In this document: piece after piece, positions 22,701-32,870 of the stretch
How positions within the stretch are numbered: position 1 is the stretch's first letter
Layout of the letters: the number at the start of each line of letters is the position of its first letter
Source: Euptelea pleiosperma
Taxonomy: Eukaryota > Streptophyta > Magnoliopsida > Ranunculales > Eupteleaceae
Direction of reading: 5' to 3'
Assembly: GCA_035048495.1 (NCBI GenBank)
Contig: CM068553.1
Location: 3,169,259-3,233,258, forward strand
Length of the DNA: 64,000 nt
Position numbers and translations under genes: made by a program
The notes under the pieces: generated by a model
What the model was told of the DNA's origin: nothing
The model's database searches: none
What the model saw: the letters and a program-made list of their open reading frames with translations, nothing else

Positions 22701-23127
22701 TGGAAAGATTTTTCCAAACCGAGAAATCTGATGGCAACGCACCAGAGAAGTTGTTGAACTGAAGATACAGGAAAGACAGGTTTTTGAGGTTGGAGAAATC
22801 AGAAGGGAATGGACCGCTTATACCGTTGGATCTGAGGCTTAGGATCTGAAGTGCAGCGAGGCGACTGAGCGTGTTGGGTGGGATCGGGCCTTGGAATCCG
22901 ATTCCAGGCAAACGGAGAGCTATAATTCGAGTGTTATCAGCACTGCAGGTCACTCCGGTCCAGTTGTTGCACACAGTAGAGCTTTCATTCCAGTTGAGAG
23001 CACGTGAATGATGGAAATTGTGAACGAAATCAAGCAAAGCTCGTTTATCTTCAACCGGATCAGAGTTCCCTTCCAAACAAAGCATTCCGAGCAGGAAAAT
23101 GGCAGAGAAAATGAACGAAGCGTCCAT
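16743..23127 (-). CDS. LRR receptor-like kinase, probably catalytically inactive
   Basis: Two exons: 23127-21906 and 17404-16743, joined by GT (21905) and AG (17405) across a Gly codon, giving 627 residues. Domain order: signal peptide (1-22), LRRNT_2 cap, five or so leucine-rich repeats (about 70-205), Pro-rich juxtamembrane stretch (223-240), one membrane helix (about 247-271), kinase domain (about 322-595). It closely fits the Arabidopsis group annotated as probable inactive receptor kinases (for example At4g23740). The P-loop Gly-rich turn (GKGTFA, 329-334) and Lys350 (VVVKRL) are present. The catalytic HRD is HGN (446-448), so the Asp is missing, and DFG is DLG (466-468). It likely signals as a scaffold or co-receptor at the plasma membrane (inference). 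The intron position, just before [11 protein letters not shown], fits this family from memory. Confidence 0.94.
18241..19640. repeat. Tandem duplication within the LINE (623 + 777 bp)
   Basis: The segment from AGATATCTAGTGGGTGCCTA to ATCCACCC occurs twice: 18241-18863 and 18864-19640. From 18268 the copies align at a constant offset of 777 with only a few mismatches (for example ATGTCTCGCG versus ATGCCTCGCG). The first copy lacks about 154 bp present in the second (18888-19044). The high identity suggests a recent event. Confidence 0.9.
18241..20650 (-). mobile_element. 5'-truncated L1-type LINE inside the kinase intron
   Basis: Read on the minus strand, the 3' half of an L1 ORF2 is visible in order: RT C-terminus ([20 protein letters not shown] near 20630-20580), then a connection stretch ([20 protein letters not shown] and [12 protein letters not shown] at about 20450-20380), a zf-RVT region (20000-19630), and the terminal [14 protein letters not shown] block. 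Frames are broken in several places, so the copy is inactive. The endonuclease and most of the RT are absent, a usual result of incomplete target-primed reverse transcription. A run of 14 or more G at 18215-18230 lies near its 3' side. Confidence 0.82.
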
Positions 23128-24060
23128 TCCCTCTCAACTGCGGGTTAAAAATCGAGCAATTTATGCAGAACTGCCGTTACCCAACTGTTTCTCCGATTCT
23201 CGGTGAGCAATCAAACAAGCACTCCTCCCCGCACAATCTAAGAGCTTTCGGATGTAGAAGAACAAGAAACTGTAAAATAATTGTTTTCTAGGCGTTTGTC
23301 GTTAAAATAGGAGCCGTTTCTGAAAATTTCCCTAAAAGATGGAGCTCGCAGTCTCTACTAAATCGGCTCACATATCTGTCAAACAGACGCAGTTTTGGTA
23401 GAGTTTCAAGTTTCAACAGAAACCGAGCTTCTTTTTGTTCTTACTCCTTTTACTTTTGTGAATAGCAGAACCGAGAATTTCAGAGAAGCGAGCGATCGAA
23501 ATTGAAACTCTTACCTTCCTTTCCAGATCTCCACAAAGATCAATCTCTGTTCGAAATCGTTATCGAACAACTTCCACCACCTCTCCTCACAGATCGAGCT
23601 CTCCAACACAGAAAGATTCACTAGTCAAGAATAGAGATTGAACCTTCTAGAACATAAAATGGAGCAAAAGTAGACAAATCCAACACATTCCCCGATTTCA
23701 GAACAGTTGTTGCTGCCGAAACACATTCGATGTTTTTTCTTAACAGTTTTTGCTTGCAAAGGCAGCAATCTGACGCAGAAGACATCGAATAATCATTGAA
23801 AAAGCGTTGAAAAAGAAGAGAGAGCTATAATTTTCCGTAAGAAATGGAGGTTTTGCATGTGGAGACAGAGTGAAAACCGGAGAAGCAAAAAATTTAAAAG
23901 AATCGGTGGAGTAGCGAGCAGGATTCCTGCATTTCCGCCATTAATAACCTCGAGAAAGCAGGTGCCTCGAAGCACATAAACCGTGAAATCGCCATTAGAG
24001 CTCTCCAGTAGAGCTCGCTAGGGTTTTTTTTTTTTACAGTTCTATAACTGCTCTTCAGTG
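23128..24060 (-). promoter_or_regulatory. Leader and promoter region of the receptor-kinase gene
   Basis: Non-coding on the gene strand. It may contain a 5' UTR intron, since several GT and AG sites are present, but none could be fixed. AAAACCCTAGCGAGCTC on the minus strand near 24010-24030 resembles the AAACCCTA (telobox-like) motif common near plant transcription starts. Boundary approximate. Confidence 0.35.
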
Positions 24061-24818
24061 TAACCGACAGTAAAGCATCGAAACAACTGATGGTAACGCT
24101 GGGCTGGGCCTTGGGTTTATCTGGTATTTATTGTCCTCGGACGGAATTAGAAAACCGTGGTATTAGTGACGGAAAACCGCTATTTCTTTTTTCTGGTTTT
24201 GTTTACCGTACGCTGACATGGCATGTGGTGGGGCCATGTGTTAGAGATCATTGAATTGCCGTTGATTTTTAAAAGACAAAATATGTGGGCCCTGCACCGT
24301 TTCTGTATACGTGGCCAACTGCTTGTCCATAAAGGCCTGTTTTGGTTGATTATGACCATCCGATCGAGGAGTAATACTTGGATCGTTCTCGGCGTCTTCT
24401 ATTGTGATGATGACGTGGACGCCATGTCACCAAGAGATGCAGTTGGGATCCACATATAGTCTTGTTGGTTTTGGAGCTCAGCGAGATTCTGGTCAGATTT
24501 ATTTGGCCATTTTGGTGTTATTCATTTGTCTCTACCTCCTTTTGTGGAATAATTTTGAGTTGGCTTTTTTTTAGTCAAAGGTTAAAAGTCAAATTATTGG
24601 GCAAATAAAGTTGCTCCTCCAATTAATTTATTTATTTTTTCTTTTCGCATGTGCGATTAGTTAGAGATTAGGTTAAAGTAGTTGGTTCTCTTTGACCTGT
24701 CTTCACGATTAGAACTCCTAATTAAAGAATGACATGTGGCGAACATGCAATGGTAGTATACTAGGATCTACAATTCGGTCCCACTGAAAAGACTTCTTTA
24801 GTCAAAGAATAGGAAAAA
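24061..24818. other. Intergenic interval, no gene recognised
   Basis: Only short motif-free frames. The sequence has scattered repeat words but no complete element was resolved. Confidence 0.5.
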
Positions 24819-25208
24819 GATGTAACAAGGTATGCCTGAAACTGTTCATTTGCGGAAGCGGCATTTTTGGTAGTCACTGCTGCCATCTGGGCCCACTGAC
24901 CGCTTATATGTTTATCCCACCCCTTGGTGGATATACATACCAAAAATCACCTTGATTGGTAATCTATAACCATTAGATTTTAACACATTTTAGCATCATT
25001 TAAGGCGTTCTTATAGCCGTTGAATACAACCATTTTTTTAGTACCTAAATCAACGGCTAAAAATCATTGAACAAGCTGATTTTTTGTATGAATGTCTATT
25101 AAAGGGTGGGCTAAACATCCATGTGGTCAGTGTGCCCAGATGGCAGTGGTGACTACCAAAAATGCCGCTACTGCAAATGAAAAGATCTCAGGTATACCTT
25201 GTTACATC
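24819..25208. mobile_element. MITE family E, full-length 390-bp copy
   Basis: The ends GATGTAACAAGGTATGCC and, inverted, GGTATACCTTGTTACATC bound a palindromic interior. Left arm: CGGCATTTTTGGTAGTCACT, GGGCCCACTGACCGC and CACCTTGATTGGTAATC. Right arm: the inverse of each. No clear TSD. It is the uninterrupted version of 9638-10256. Confidence 0.8.
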
Positions 25209-25280
25209 ACGACCCTAAAGATTAACACAATTGCACGATCACAACCAGCCAACTTGTTTCACTGGTTGACACCAAGGTAG

Positions 25281-25515
25281 GAGTAAAACTTCTGTCACAA
25301 CATGTTGTGCCTCAAGCAGGTCACCACACACAACATGAGCTACGTGGTACATTATTAGAGGGTGCTGACCGTATGGATGTTTAGCCAGTCCCTCGGTGGA
25401 CCTTCAAACCAAAAATCAGCCTGATTAATAATTTATAAGCTTTGGATTGAAGTTATTTTCATGTGTTGATTTTGACCGTAGGAATTTGAGCATTATTTGG
25501 GTGCAAAGATCCATA
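25281..25515. mobile_element. MITE family B, left half only
   Basis: Starts GAGTAAAACTTCTGTCACAA and follows the family through CAAAAATCAGCCTGATTAAT and GGAATTTGAGCATTATTTGG, then stops matching at about 25515. The right arm is absent. A GA run lies at 25578-25600. Confidence 0.7.
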
Positions 25516-25661
25516 TAAACAGAGGCCTAGGTGGGCTGTCCAGGTGTTTCGGCAACCAGTACAGTACCGAGAGAGTGAATGAGAGAGAGAGAGAGAGAGG
25601 GGGTACCTGCGGTGGTGGTGGCCTCCTTTTTCTCCTCTGTTTTTTTGGTTCTTTTGGTTTT

Positions 25662-26470
25662 GGGAATTTTTGACATACCCCCATGTTATCTTTAAAATTT
25701 GACATACCCCCCTATGACTCGGTCCACTGTCATTTGACCAGTGTTGACCTGAGTTGACTATCAAATTTTGTATTAAATGGCAAAAATGTCCTTGTCTTCA
25801 ACCTTAGAAACCCACACCCCAAATCAAACGGCTGTGGTGGATGGCCGGCCAAGAGATTTCAACGGGTTGGCCGCCCATCACCGGCAACCAACCCACCGGA
25901 GTCTCATGGCCGGCTGTCCACCACTTCGGCAATAATTTAAAACCCAAGGTTAAAAAAAACACACACACACACACACAAAACATACAATTTTAGTTTTAAA
26001 TTTTTTCATTAACAAAAATGAAAAATAAGACAAAGCAATTTATATTTTAAACTTTTGAGATGTGAATTTTGGAAAGATGGGTTCTCCCAATTTTAAAATT
26101 TTATTCTATAATAAAATCCATAAAAAAATCCCATTCATTCATGAGTTTTATTTATTTTTTTGATTTTTTTCTTCTCAATATTTGTTTAATTCAACAAAAA
26201 ACCAAAAAAAAACCTCAAGTTTACCAACATGGGTTTTAATTTTTATTTTTAATATCCTCTTTTCATGCTTGATTTAGGGTATGGGTTTTGGCCTAAACCC
26301 AAACCCTTGATCTAATGTTGAAGACAATGGCACTTTCGTCCTTTAATACAAAATTAGGTAATCAACTCGGGTCAACACTGGTCAAATGACAGTGGACCGA
26401 GTCATAGGGGGGTATGTCAAATTTTAAAGATAACGTGGGGGGGGGGGGGGGGGTATGTCAAAAATTCCCT
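25662..26470. mobile_element. Non-autonomous Mutator-like element with perfect 9-bp TSD
   Basis: The direct repeats TTTGGTTTT at 25653-25661 and 26471-26479 are identical. The termini begin GGGAATTTTTGACATACCCC and form about 100 bp of inverted repeat, including GACTCGGTCCACTGTCATTT on one side and its inverse on the other. The 809-bp element has no transposase. Its interior carries a GC-rich patch (25840-25930). The right arm contains a G run of about 18 where the left arm has CCCCC, so one arm has slipped. The TSD length and long arms fit the Mutator superfamily. Confidence 0.88.
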
Positions 26471-26564
26471 TTGGTTTTTTAGTGGATGGATGTGATGAGT
26501 GAAAAAAGAGAGATGGGTTTACTGAGCAAAAACGCAAATGTGAATATCCCGTCCTGAATTATAC

Positions 26565-26728
26565 TCAAAACTTTATCTATGGTTGGGAACTTGGGAGTGA
26601 GACCCTCTATATGATTGATCCCACCAAGAGTGCCAAATTGACTCCTTCAAAACTTTATCTATGGTTGGGAACTTGGGAGTGAGACCCTCTATATGATTGA
26701 TCCCACCAAGAGTGCCAAATTGACTCCT
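26565..26728. repeat. Perfect 82-bp tandem duplication
   Basis: The unit beginning TCAAAACTTTATCTATGGTT and ending AAATTGACTCCT appears twice back to back with an 82-bp period and no visible mismatch. No coding content. Confidence 0.9.
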
Positions 26729-27039
26729 TGTCACAAAATATATTCATAGCAAGTTGAAGAGGATCAATTCATGCCCTACTCATATTGTACACGTGGGTGT
26801 ACATGAAGGGATCATATTTTTTGATGGGCCCAGCACTCGGATCTCTCTCAGGTAAAAAAAAAAAAAAACCAATCAGATTATAGTCAACCAGCTGATCTAT
26901 TGATCTATTTTGAAATTCTGCTGATGTAGTGATTATAATGCACTGTGGGTCCCAAGCCCCCGGTAAAGGAATAGGGTTATGTAAGGCCGGTAGTCAGTGT
27001 AAAACTTTTGCCAAATCATATCATGAATCGGTGCCCTTA

Positions 27040-27345
27040 CCATGGTTTAAAAAATGTTTTAATAGCTGTATAACGGTAATGTCTCAACCCCATTATTTAT
27101 ACAATAGTGTTTAAATTTTGAAAAATGGGCTTAGCGGTATGACGAAAATAACGGCCATTATTTTGTCTGCTATCTTAATTTTTATTGAGGTTATTTTGAG
27201 AGAAAACTTCAGAAAAAATAAAAATAAAAATTGACTTTGTTTATTTAGCTGACTGAGGTGAGCCATCCTAACAGTCCATGTAGTAGGCATAACAGTAAGG
27301 CCACGTGTCCATTATAACGGACCATTTACAACCTTGATCCCTACC
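27040..27345. mobile_element. Family C element
   Basis: The left end CCATGGTTTAAAAAATG and the right end CCATTATAACGGACCATTTA followed by CAACCTTG match family C. The interior has AACGGCCATTATTTTGTC and ATAACGGTAATGTC. Confidence 0.6.
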
Positions 27346-27437
27346 ATGCATTGTCCCTATCTCTAAACCATTGACGATCCTCCAGATTCACACAGCACAA
27401 AGTTTAGAACATCAACGGTCTGAATTCGGGGATGACG

Positions 27438-28218
27438 GAGTAAAACTTCTGTCACAAGATGTTGTGACCGAAGCCGGTCACAACCCACAATACGAGCCAC
27501 GTGGCACATTATTAGAGATCGCTAATCGTATGGATGTTTGGCCAGTCCCTCGGTGGACCTGCAAACGAAAAATCAGGCTGATCAGTAATTTACAACCTTT
27601 GGATTTTTGCACCCAAATAACACTCAATAATGCTCAAATTCCTCATGAAAATAACTTCAATCCAACACTTAGAAATCACTAATCAAGCTGATTTTTGGTT
27701 TGCACGTCCACCGAGAGACTGGCTAAAACCAAGGTTTAAAGGAGGCCGTTTTAACAGTTAAACGGATTGGGGGCGTTACTGTTTAAACCGTTTAAACGGC
27801 CGTTAAAACGGATTGAAACGGCCAGGGGCAAAAATGGAAAAAAATGGAATTAAACAGATTTTAACTGGTTTTAACGGAAAAAATAGCGCTGAAATTCAAA
27901 TTTTGAAATTTGAAAATTAAAAAAAAAAACGGAATTTAAGGGATTAAACCGCCGTTTTTTTCCACAAAATTTTCAGAATTAAACGGCTGTTTAAACGATT
28001 TTAACAGCCGTTAAAACAAAAAAAAACGGCCTTTTTTTTAAAACCGAAAAACGTGTTTAAACGGAAATAGGCTTGGAGTGTTACCGTTTAAACGGCCATT
28101 TTTAAAACCATGGGCTAAACATCCATACAGTCAATACCCTCTAATAGTGTGCCACGTGGCACATGTTGTGGGTGGTGACCGGCTTCGGTTACAACATCTT
28201 GTGACAGAAGTTTTACTC
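27438..28218. mobile_element. MITE family B with perfect 9-bp TSD and a nested family C element
   Basis: Identical GGGATGACG flanks both ends (27429-27437 and 28219-28227). The termini GAGTAAAACTTCTGTCACAA and their inverse enclose the full family structure (GATGTTGTGACCGAAGCCGG, CCACGTGGCACATTATTAGA, GTCCCTCGGTGGACC, and the inverse set). A family C insertion at 27729-28112 splits the right arm. Without it the element is about 390 bp. Confidence 0.88.
27729..28112. mobile_element. Family C element nested in a family B MITE
   Basis: The ends are CCAAGGTTTAAAGGAGG and, inverted, CATGGTTTTAAAAATGG. GGCTAAA flanks it on both sides (27721-27727 and 28113-28119), a 7- to 8-bp duplication with hAT-like length. 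The interior is built from many TTTAAACGGCCGTTTAAA-type inverted words. No coding content. Confidence 0.75.
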
Positions 28219-28317
28219 GGGATGACGATGCTAGATAATCGTCCTTGGGACTACACTATCGTTTTTCTTAATCAAAATTAGTAATTATATCAACCTTCGA
28301 TGACACCTGCAGCTGAC

Positions 28318-28618
28318 TGCACCAATATGAGCCATATAGCACTTGAACATTCTTAAGAGGACACCCGCGGTATGGATGTTTGGCCAATCACTAGGTGGAC
28401 CTACAAACCAAAATCAGCTTGATTAGTGATTTAAAACCTTTGGATCTTTGTACCCAAATAATGCTCAAATTCATGCGGTTAAATCAACCCATGAAAATAA
28501 CTTCAATCCAACGCTTAGAAATCAGCGATCAAGTTTTTTTTGTACACATATTGATTGGCCAAACATCCATACAGTTAGTGTCCTCTTAAGAATGTGCCAC
28601 GTGGCTCATATTAAGCAT
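28318..28618. mobile_element. Palindromic MITE (family B-like)
   Basis: The left arm ATATGAGCCATATAGCAC, GGTATGGATGTTTGGCCAAT and CAAAATCAGCTTGATTAGTG is mirrored by the right arm, ending GTGCCACGTGGCTCATATTA. Terminal GAGTAAAAC sequences are absent. Confidence 0.6.
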
Positions 28619-29504
28619 TCGTTCCATATTAATCTCAAAGGAGGGAGAAAAAAAAAATTCTACCAATTATTCCTCATTGTAGTACAAAGCTTTAAGCCAA
28701 CCCAACTATATGGGATTGGCCACACAGTCATGTCTTCTCTTATCAACCAAATGACGACAATTTGATTTCTGGCCAGCCCAAGTCTGATCTAACATTTGGA
28801 TAGATCAGTCTACCTTCAAACCCAATTTGAACTTGTAGGCCCAATTTGAACTTGTAGGCTTTGTTTGGTTAGTAAGTAGGTTTTCTAGGAAATGAATTTT
28901 TCAAGAAATGCCACATTTAAAAATCCCAATTCTTGGTGTGTGTTTGTTTGATGATTTTTAGCCGTTGGATTTAATACCCAAAAAATGGTTGAAATCACAC
29001 CTGTACTAAAATTTAATGGCTGGAGATTACCAATCAAGGTGATTTACGGTGAGTAACAAATATAGTTATATCTGACACCTGTTACTTCTTTTTTCCTTAA
29101 AGAAATGAGTTATTCATGGGGCCCATTTCTTTTACAAGCCAACCAAACACCGAAAAGTGGACCTTTACCTAAAATTGGCTTGTTTACTTCCCTTGAAAAG
29201 ACGTGAACCAAACACAACCCTAAAGTTTGAGAGACAAGTGGGACCATGTATAAATTGTTTAGGTCATAGAATGTGTAGATGGTGGTACGATTTTACGTTT
29301 GCTTATCTAATTTGTTCCCTACAAATATGCCTTTGTAGAAGCTAAGAAACAATGAGATTTGGATTGTTTCATTGTAATCGCATTTGTTATTAAGATAGTT
29401 CGTCTTCGATAGAGACATAAGACAGACAAATTTGGAAAGTCAAGTGATCCACTAAATATCCATCATTTTTTGCCATATATGTTTAGATAAGAATATTTAG
29501 TTGG
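28619..29504. other. Intergenic interval with decayed MITE arms
   Basis: 28940-29060 has shared-core words (TTAGCCGTTGGATTTAATAC, ATTACCAATCAAGGTGATTT). 28856-29220 begins TTTGTTTGGTTAGTAAG and later has CCAACCAAACACC, a possible decayed hAT-like MITE. No gene recognised. Confidence 0.45.
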
Positions 29505-30170
29505 ACATGGTCGGGTTCATGAGCCCCCCTTTTCTGACCTCCCCTTGGGAGTCGGGATCTCGGCCGTAGATTCTGATAATCATCGGTGGACGATAGTGCT
29601 GAGCTGGCATTCACTTTTTCAAAAAATGAATGCCAGCTCAGTGCTATCAACCACCGTTGGATTGTCAAAATCCGCGGCCAAGAGCCCAACTCTCGAGAGG
29701 GGTCTTGGAGCTCGAGCCATTTTTTAATTTTTAGAAGGAAAAAGACTCATAAAGTGAATGCCATCCAGTGCTACCAACTACCGTTGGATTGTTAGAATCT
29801 GTGGCTAACATCTGTGGCCGAGAGCCCAACTCTCAAGAGGGGTCAGAAAAAGGGGGTCCTTGAATCCCGAGCCATATTTTTTAATTTTTAGAAGGAAAAA
29901 AACTCAAAAAGTGAATGCCACCGCAATGCTATCAACCACCGTTGGATTGTTAGAATCTGTGGCCGAGAGCCCAACTCTCAAGAGGGGTCAAAAAAAGGGC
30001 GTCCTCGAATCCCAAGCCATATTTTTTAATTTTTAGAAGGAAAAAAATTCGAAAAGTGATTGCCATCTCAGTGCTATCAACCACAGTTAGATTGTCAGAG
30101 CCGCAGAGCCCAACTCTCGAGAGGGGTCAGAAACGGGGGTCCTCAAAGCCTGAGCCATATTTTTAATTTT
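29505..30170. repeat. Family F MITE followed by a tandem series of its right half
   Basis: 29510-29720 is a palindrome centred near 29620 (CTGGCATTCACTTTTTC/GAATGCCAGCTCAGTGC). Its right half then repeats about three more times: TTTTTTAATTTTTAGAAGGA recurs near 29718, 29873, 30019 and 30155 with spacings of about 155, 146 and 136 bp. Each unit contains CAACCACCGTTGGATTGTTA-type sequence and CCCAACTCTCGAGAGGGGTC. Confidence 0.8.
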
Positions 30171-30900
30171 TAGAAGTAAAAAATAAATTATAATAAGAGT
30201 CATCGTCGTTATATTAAACCTTATCCGACAATGAGAGTTGATTACAAATAAAAATAAAATGTATATCGTCATATTAAGCTTCATACCAATAATATAGGTT
30301 AAATACACGAATCTTTCTCCATTCAATTCTATCTAAAGTCATGTCTTCTGTTATCAACGAAACGTCATCAATTTGGTTTTTGGCCAATCCAAGTCTGGCT
30401 AACATTTAGATGCTTTGAGTTGATGGCCACATGTGCCGTTTGATGAGGTATCCCACAAGAGCATAGAAGGAACCTATGTTATTTGTCCACGTGTAAAGAA
30501 CCCATCTCATCACATTATTTTCATTTGTTCTATAGTGTGAGATATCAAGTGGTGAAGTGTCACACTTTATGATCTATCTAAATTATATAAATAATATTAT
30601 TATAATATATTAGCCTCTCTACTCCAGGGAGTTGGGTAGTAATTCGATTTCGACACTCCTCTGTTTGCCACGTACTCCTCTTACTCCAGTTTTTAATTTT
30701 AGTCTTTTATAGTTGGTTGGTAAGGATCGTGATTAGGGGGAGGGGGTGTGCTTTGTGGTCCTTTGCTTTGTTTTCTTTGATCACTTCCCTAACCTCTAAG
30801 GGCCTCTTTAATAAAGCAGTTTATTTATCAAAAAAATAAAGTTGGTATGGCATACGTAGCAAACTGCGTCCCAACCAGGATTTTGTTTAAGGGTGGCACA
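30171..30900. other. AT-rich intergenic interval
   Basis: No coding exon, tRNA or complete element recognised. A direct repeat of ATCGTC-containing words at 30200-30270 is weak. Confidence 0.5.
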
Positions 30901-30904
30901 ATCC

Positions 30905-31140
30905 TTTTGTAGTATGGCTCGTGCTCTGAGGACTCCCTTTTTCTTACCCCTCTTGGTGTTCGTGTGCTCGGCCGTGGATTTCATGGATCCAACAGTGATT
31001 GTCAGCACCCAAAAAGTGAAAAAAAATTGATGCCAGCTCAGCATTGACAAACACCGTTGGATTCTTGAAATCCACAGCTGACACAAGAACACCAAGAGGG
31101 GTCAGAAAAAAGGGGTTCTCCTGAGCCCGATCATTGTAGT
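30905..31140. mobile_element. MITE family F, palindromic single copy
   Basis: TAGTATGGCTCGTGCTCTGA at the left and GAGCCCGATCATTGTAGTAT at the right are inverted and imperfect. Inner pairs include CTTGGTGTTCGTGTGCTCGG with ACACAAGAACACCAAGAGG, and CAACAGTGATTGTCAGC with GACAAACACCGTTGGATT. Confidence 0.7.
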
Positions 31141-31216
31141 ATATGGTGGGTGCCCTGGATTTTAAAGGACTAAAATCTGACTGGGACACTTTAAAGGATT
31201 AAAATTTGAGGGGGCA

Positions 31217-31426
31217 CTAAAGTAATATTTTAGTGTATTCGTGAAATCCAACTTGCTCGATATCATCCCATCTACCGGTTGGTCTCCAAGCTATGCTATC
31301 CGGATACTTAAAATCGATGTGGTACTTGTGTAAATGCCGTGTCCATGACATATCTTGAATGTGTCTCAACCGTGCATAGGTAATATAGTCCTTACGAACA
31401 ATGATTTTGGAGTCAATATGCATCAC
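31217..31426 (-). pseudogene. Unidentified coding-like remnant
   Basis: A 69-codon frame contains the amino-acid-balanced stretch IVRKDYITYARLRHIQDMSW and later IDFKYPDSIAWRPTGRWDD. This looks like protein rather than random translation. I do not recognise the family and see no adjoining exon with confidence. It may be a fragment of a transposon or captured gene. Confidence 0.3.
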
Positions 31427-31847
31427 ATACCTTCGTCCTCAGTGGTTACTACCACCACGGGCCATAAGTACTGGATCCTCGGTCCTTGGAACAACATGCC
31501 ACGGTTATAATAATTTTATTAGATTGATTTCTTACCCCTTCGATCTCTTCTTTTACGATAAGCAAATTGATTTCTTACCTTATGAAATCCACTAGGTTCA
31601 ATCTCAACTAGGGCCATCTCGATGCAAGTTGAGGCCTAAGGCGAAAACTCTATATATAAGGCATTTTTTTATATGGCATTAATTACAAAATTTAACTCTT
31701 TATATAATAGAAAATCTTATTTAACAACTATTCATGATACTCAAAAGCTACGGAAAAATGTAGATGCAGATAACTTCTGTAGTCCCGTTGCAGTCCATGC
31801 AAGTACTCTCGCGGCCCTACATAGATCATTTTTTGTGCCTAATGACT

Positions 31848-32040
31848 GCGTGGATTTTCAGCCATGTATTGGTGGATAAACACACTAAAAATCAGCTTGA
31901 TTGATGATTTCTAACCATTGGATTTACTACCCAAAAAACATGCTTGAATCTAGTGGCTAGAATCCATCCTTATGACTAGAGATAACCAATCAAGTTGATT
32001 TTTGGTCTGTGTTAAACATCCATGTGGTTAGTGAGCTGGG
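31848..32040. mobile_element. Palindromic MITE (shared-core group), decayed
   Basis: CACTAAAAATCAGCTTGATT with GATTTCTAACCATTGGATTT on the left, and GATAACCAATCAAGTTGATT with AAACATCCATGTGGTTAGTG on the right, form the inverted core. Confidence 0.55.
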
Positions 32041-32179
32041 GCCTTCTCTCACCTGGGGGGCCTAAGGCGACCGCCCCTTAATGGCCTTATGGTAGAGACG
32101 GCCCTATTTCTCATCAACACTTCGAATAATTTACCTGAAATGTTGTCTTAGGCTGTGGCCGACAGAAGGGCTATTTTAA

Positions 32180-32535
32180 GAGCATCTCCAACCCTACCCT
32201 ACCCTACCCTAAACACTTAAAGTAGGGTTGAAAAGACTCTCCCCTACCTAAAACTTTGAAAGCTCTCCAATGGTCCACCCTAAACTCTACCCTTCCCTAA
32301 ATATAAGAATCAATATAAAAGAGGGAAAATGACAAAAATTATAAGAATAGGACATATGTAACATTAAGTGAAAAGATGGAAAAGACATTTAGTGGAATTA
32401 ATAAAAAAGAGGGGGGAGAAAGGGGTACAAGTTTTTAAAATAGGGTGAACTTTAGGGTAGGGTTGGATATGGTTTTTTATATTTTTCACCCTATCTTAGG
32501 AAGGGAAGATAGTTTAGGGTAGGGTTGGAGATGCA
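32180..32535. mobile_element. Tourist-like MITE, second copy of the GAGCATCTCCAACC family
   Basis: It starts GAGCATCTCCAACCCTACCC after TAA (32177-32179) and ends GGGTTGGAGATGCAC before TAT. It has the same termini as 4264-4615, with one end base changed. The CCCTA run inside the left arm belongs to the element and is not telomeric. Confidence 0.75.
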
Positions 32536-32640
32536 CTATGGAAGCTACAAACAGAAACAAAAGCAAAACCAAACCCCGCTAAGAAGTTTGGTACACAATT
32601 CTATGATACAAAACCCTGTTGTAAAAATGTTTGATCAATG

Positions 32641-32870
32641 CCATGTGGCACACTCTTTTGGGCCACAGACCATGAATGTTTAGCGCACACCTTAATGGAA
32701 CTAAACACCAAAAATCAACCTGATTGGTTATTTCTAGCCATTGGATTCGATATTTTTTTTATCTCGACCGGGCTTCATGAATAGGCCTATGGATGGAATC
32801 TAAGCCCACGATGGCGCTTGAATCACATGTCTAGAAGTCACCAACCTGGTTGATACTACATACCAAAAAA
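32641..32870. mobile_element. Truncated palindromic MITE (shared-core group)
   Basis: The left arm is clear (ATGCCATGTGGCACACTCTT, CATGAATGTTTAGCGCACAC, CAAAAATCAACCTGATTGGT). The right arm is mostly lost after about 32760. Confidence 0.5.

Noticed and set aside
32184..32215. CCCTACCCTACCCTACCCTAAA looked like interstitial telomeric repeat.
   Set aside because: The unit is CCCTA, not CCCTAAA, and it lies inside the inverted terminus of the Tourist-like MITE at 32180-32535, whose other end has the complementary TAGGGTAGGG.
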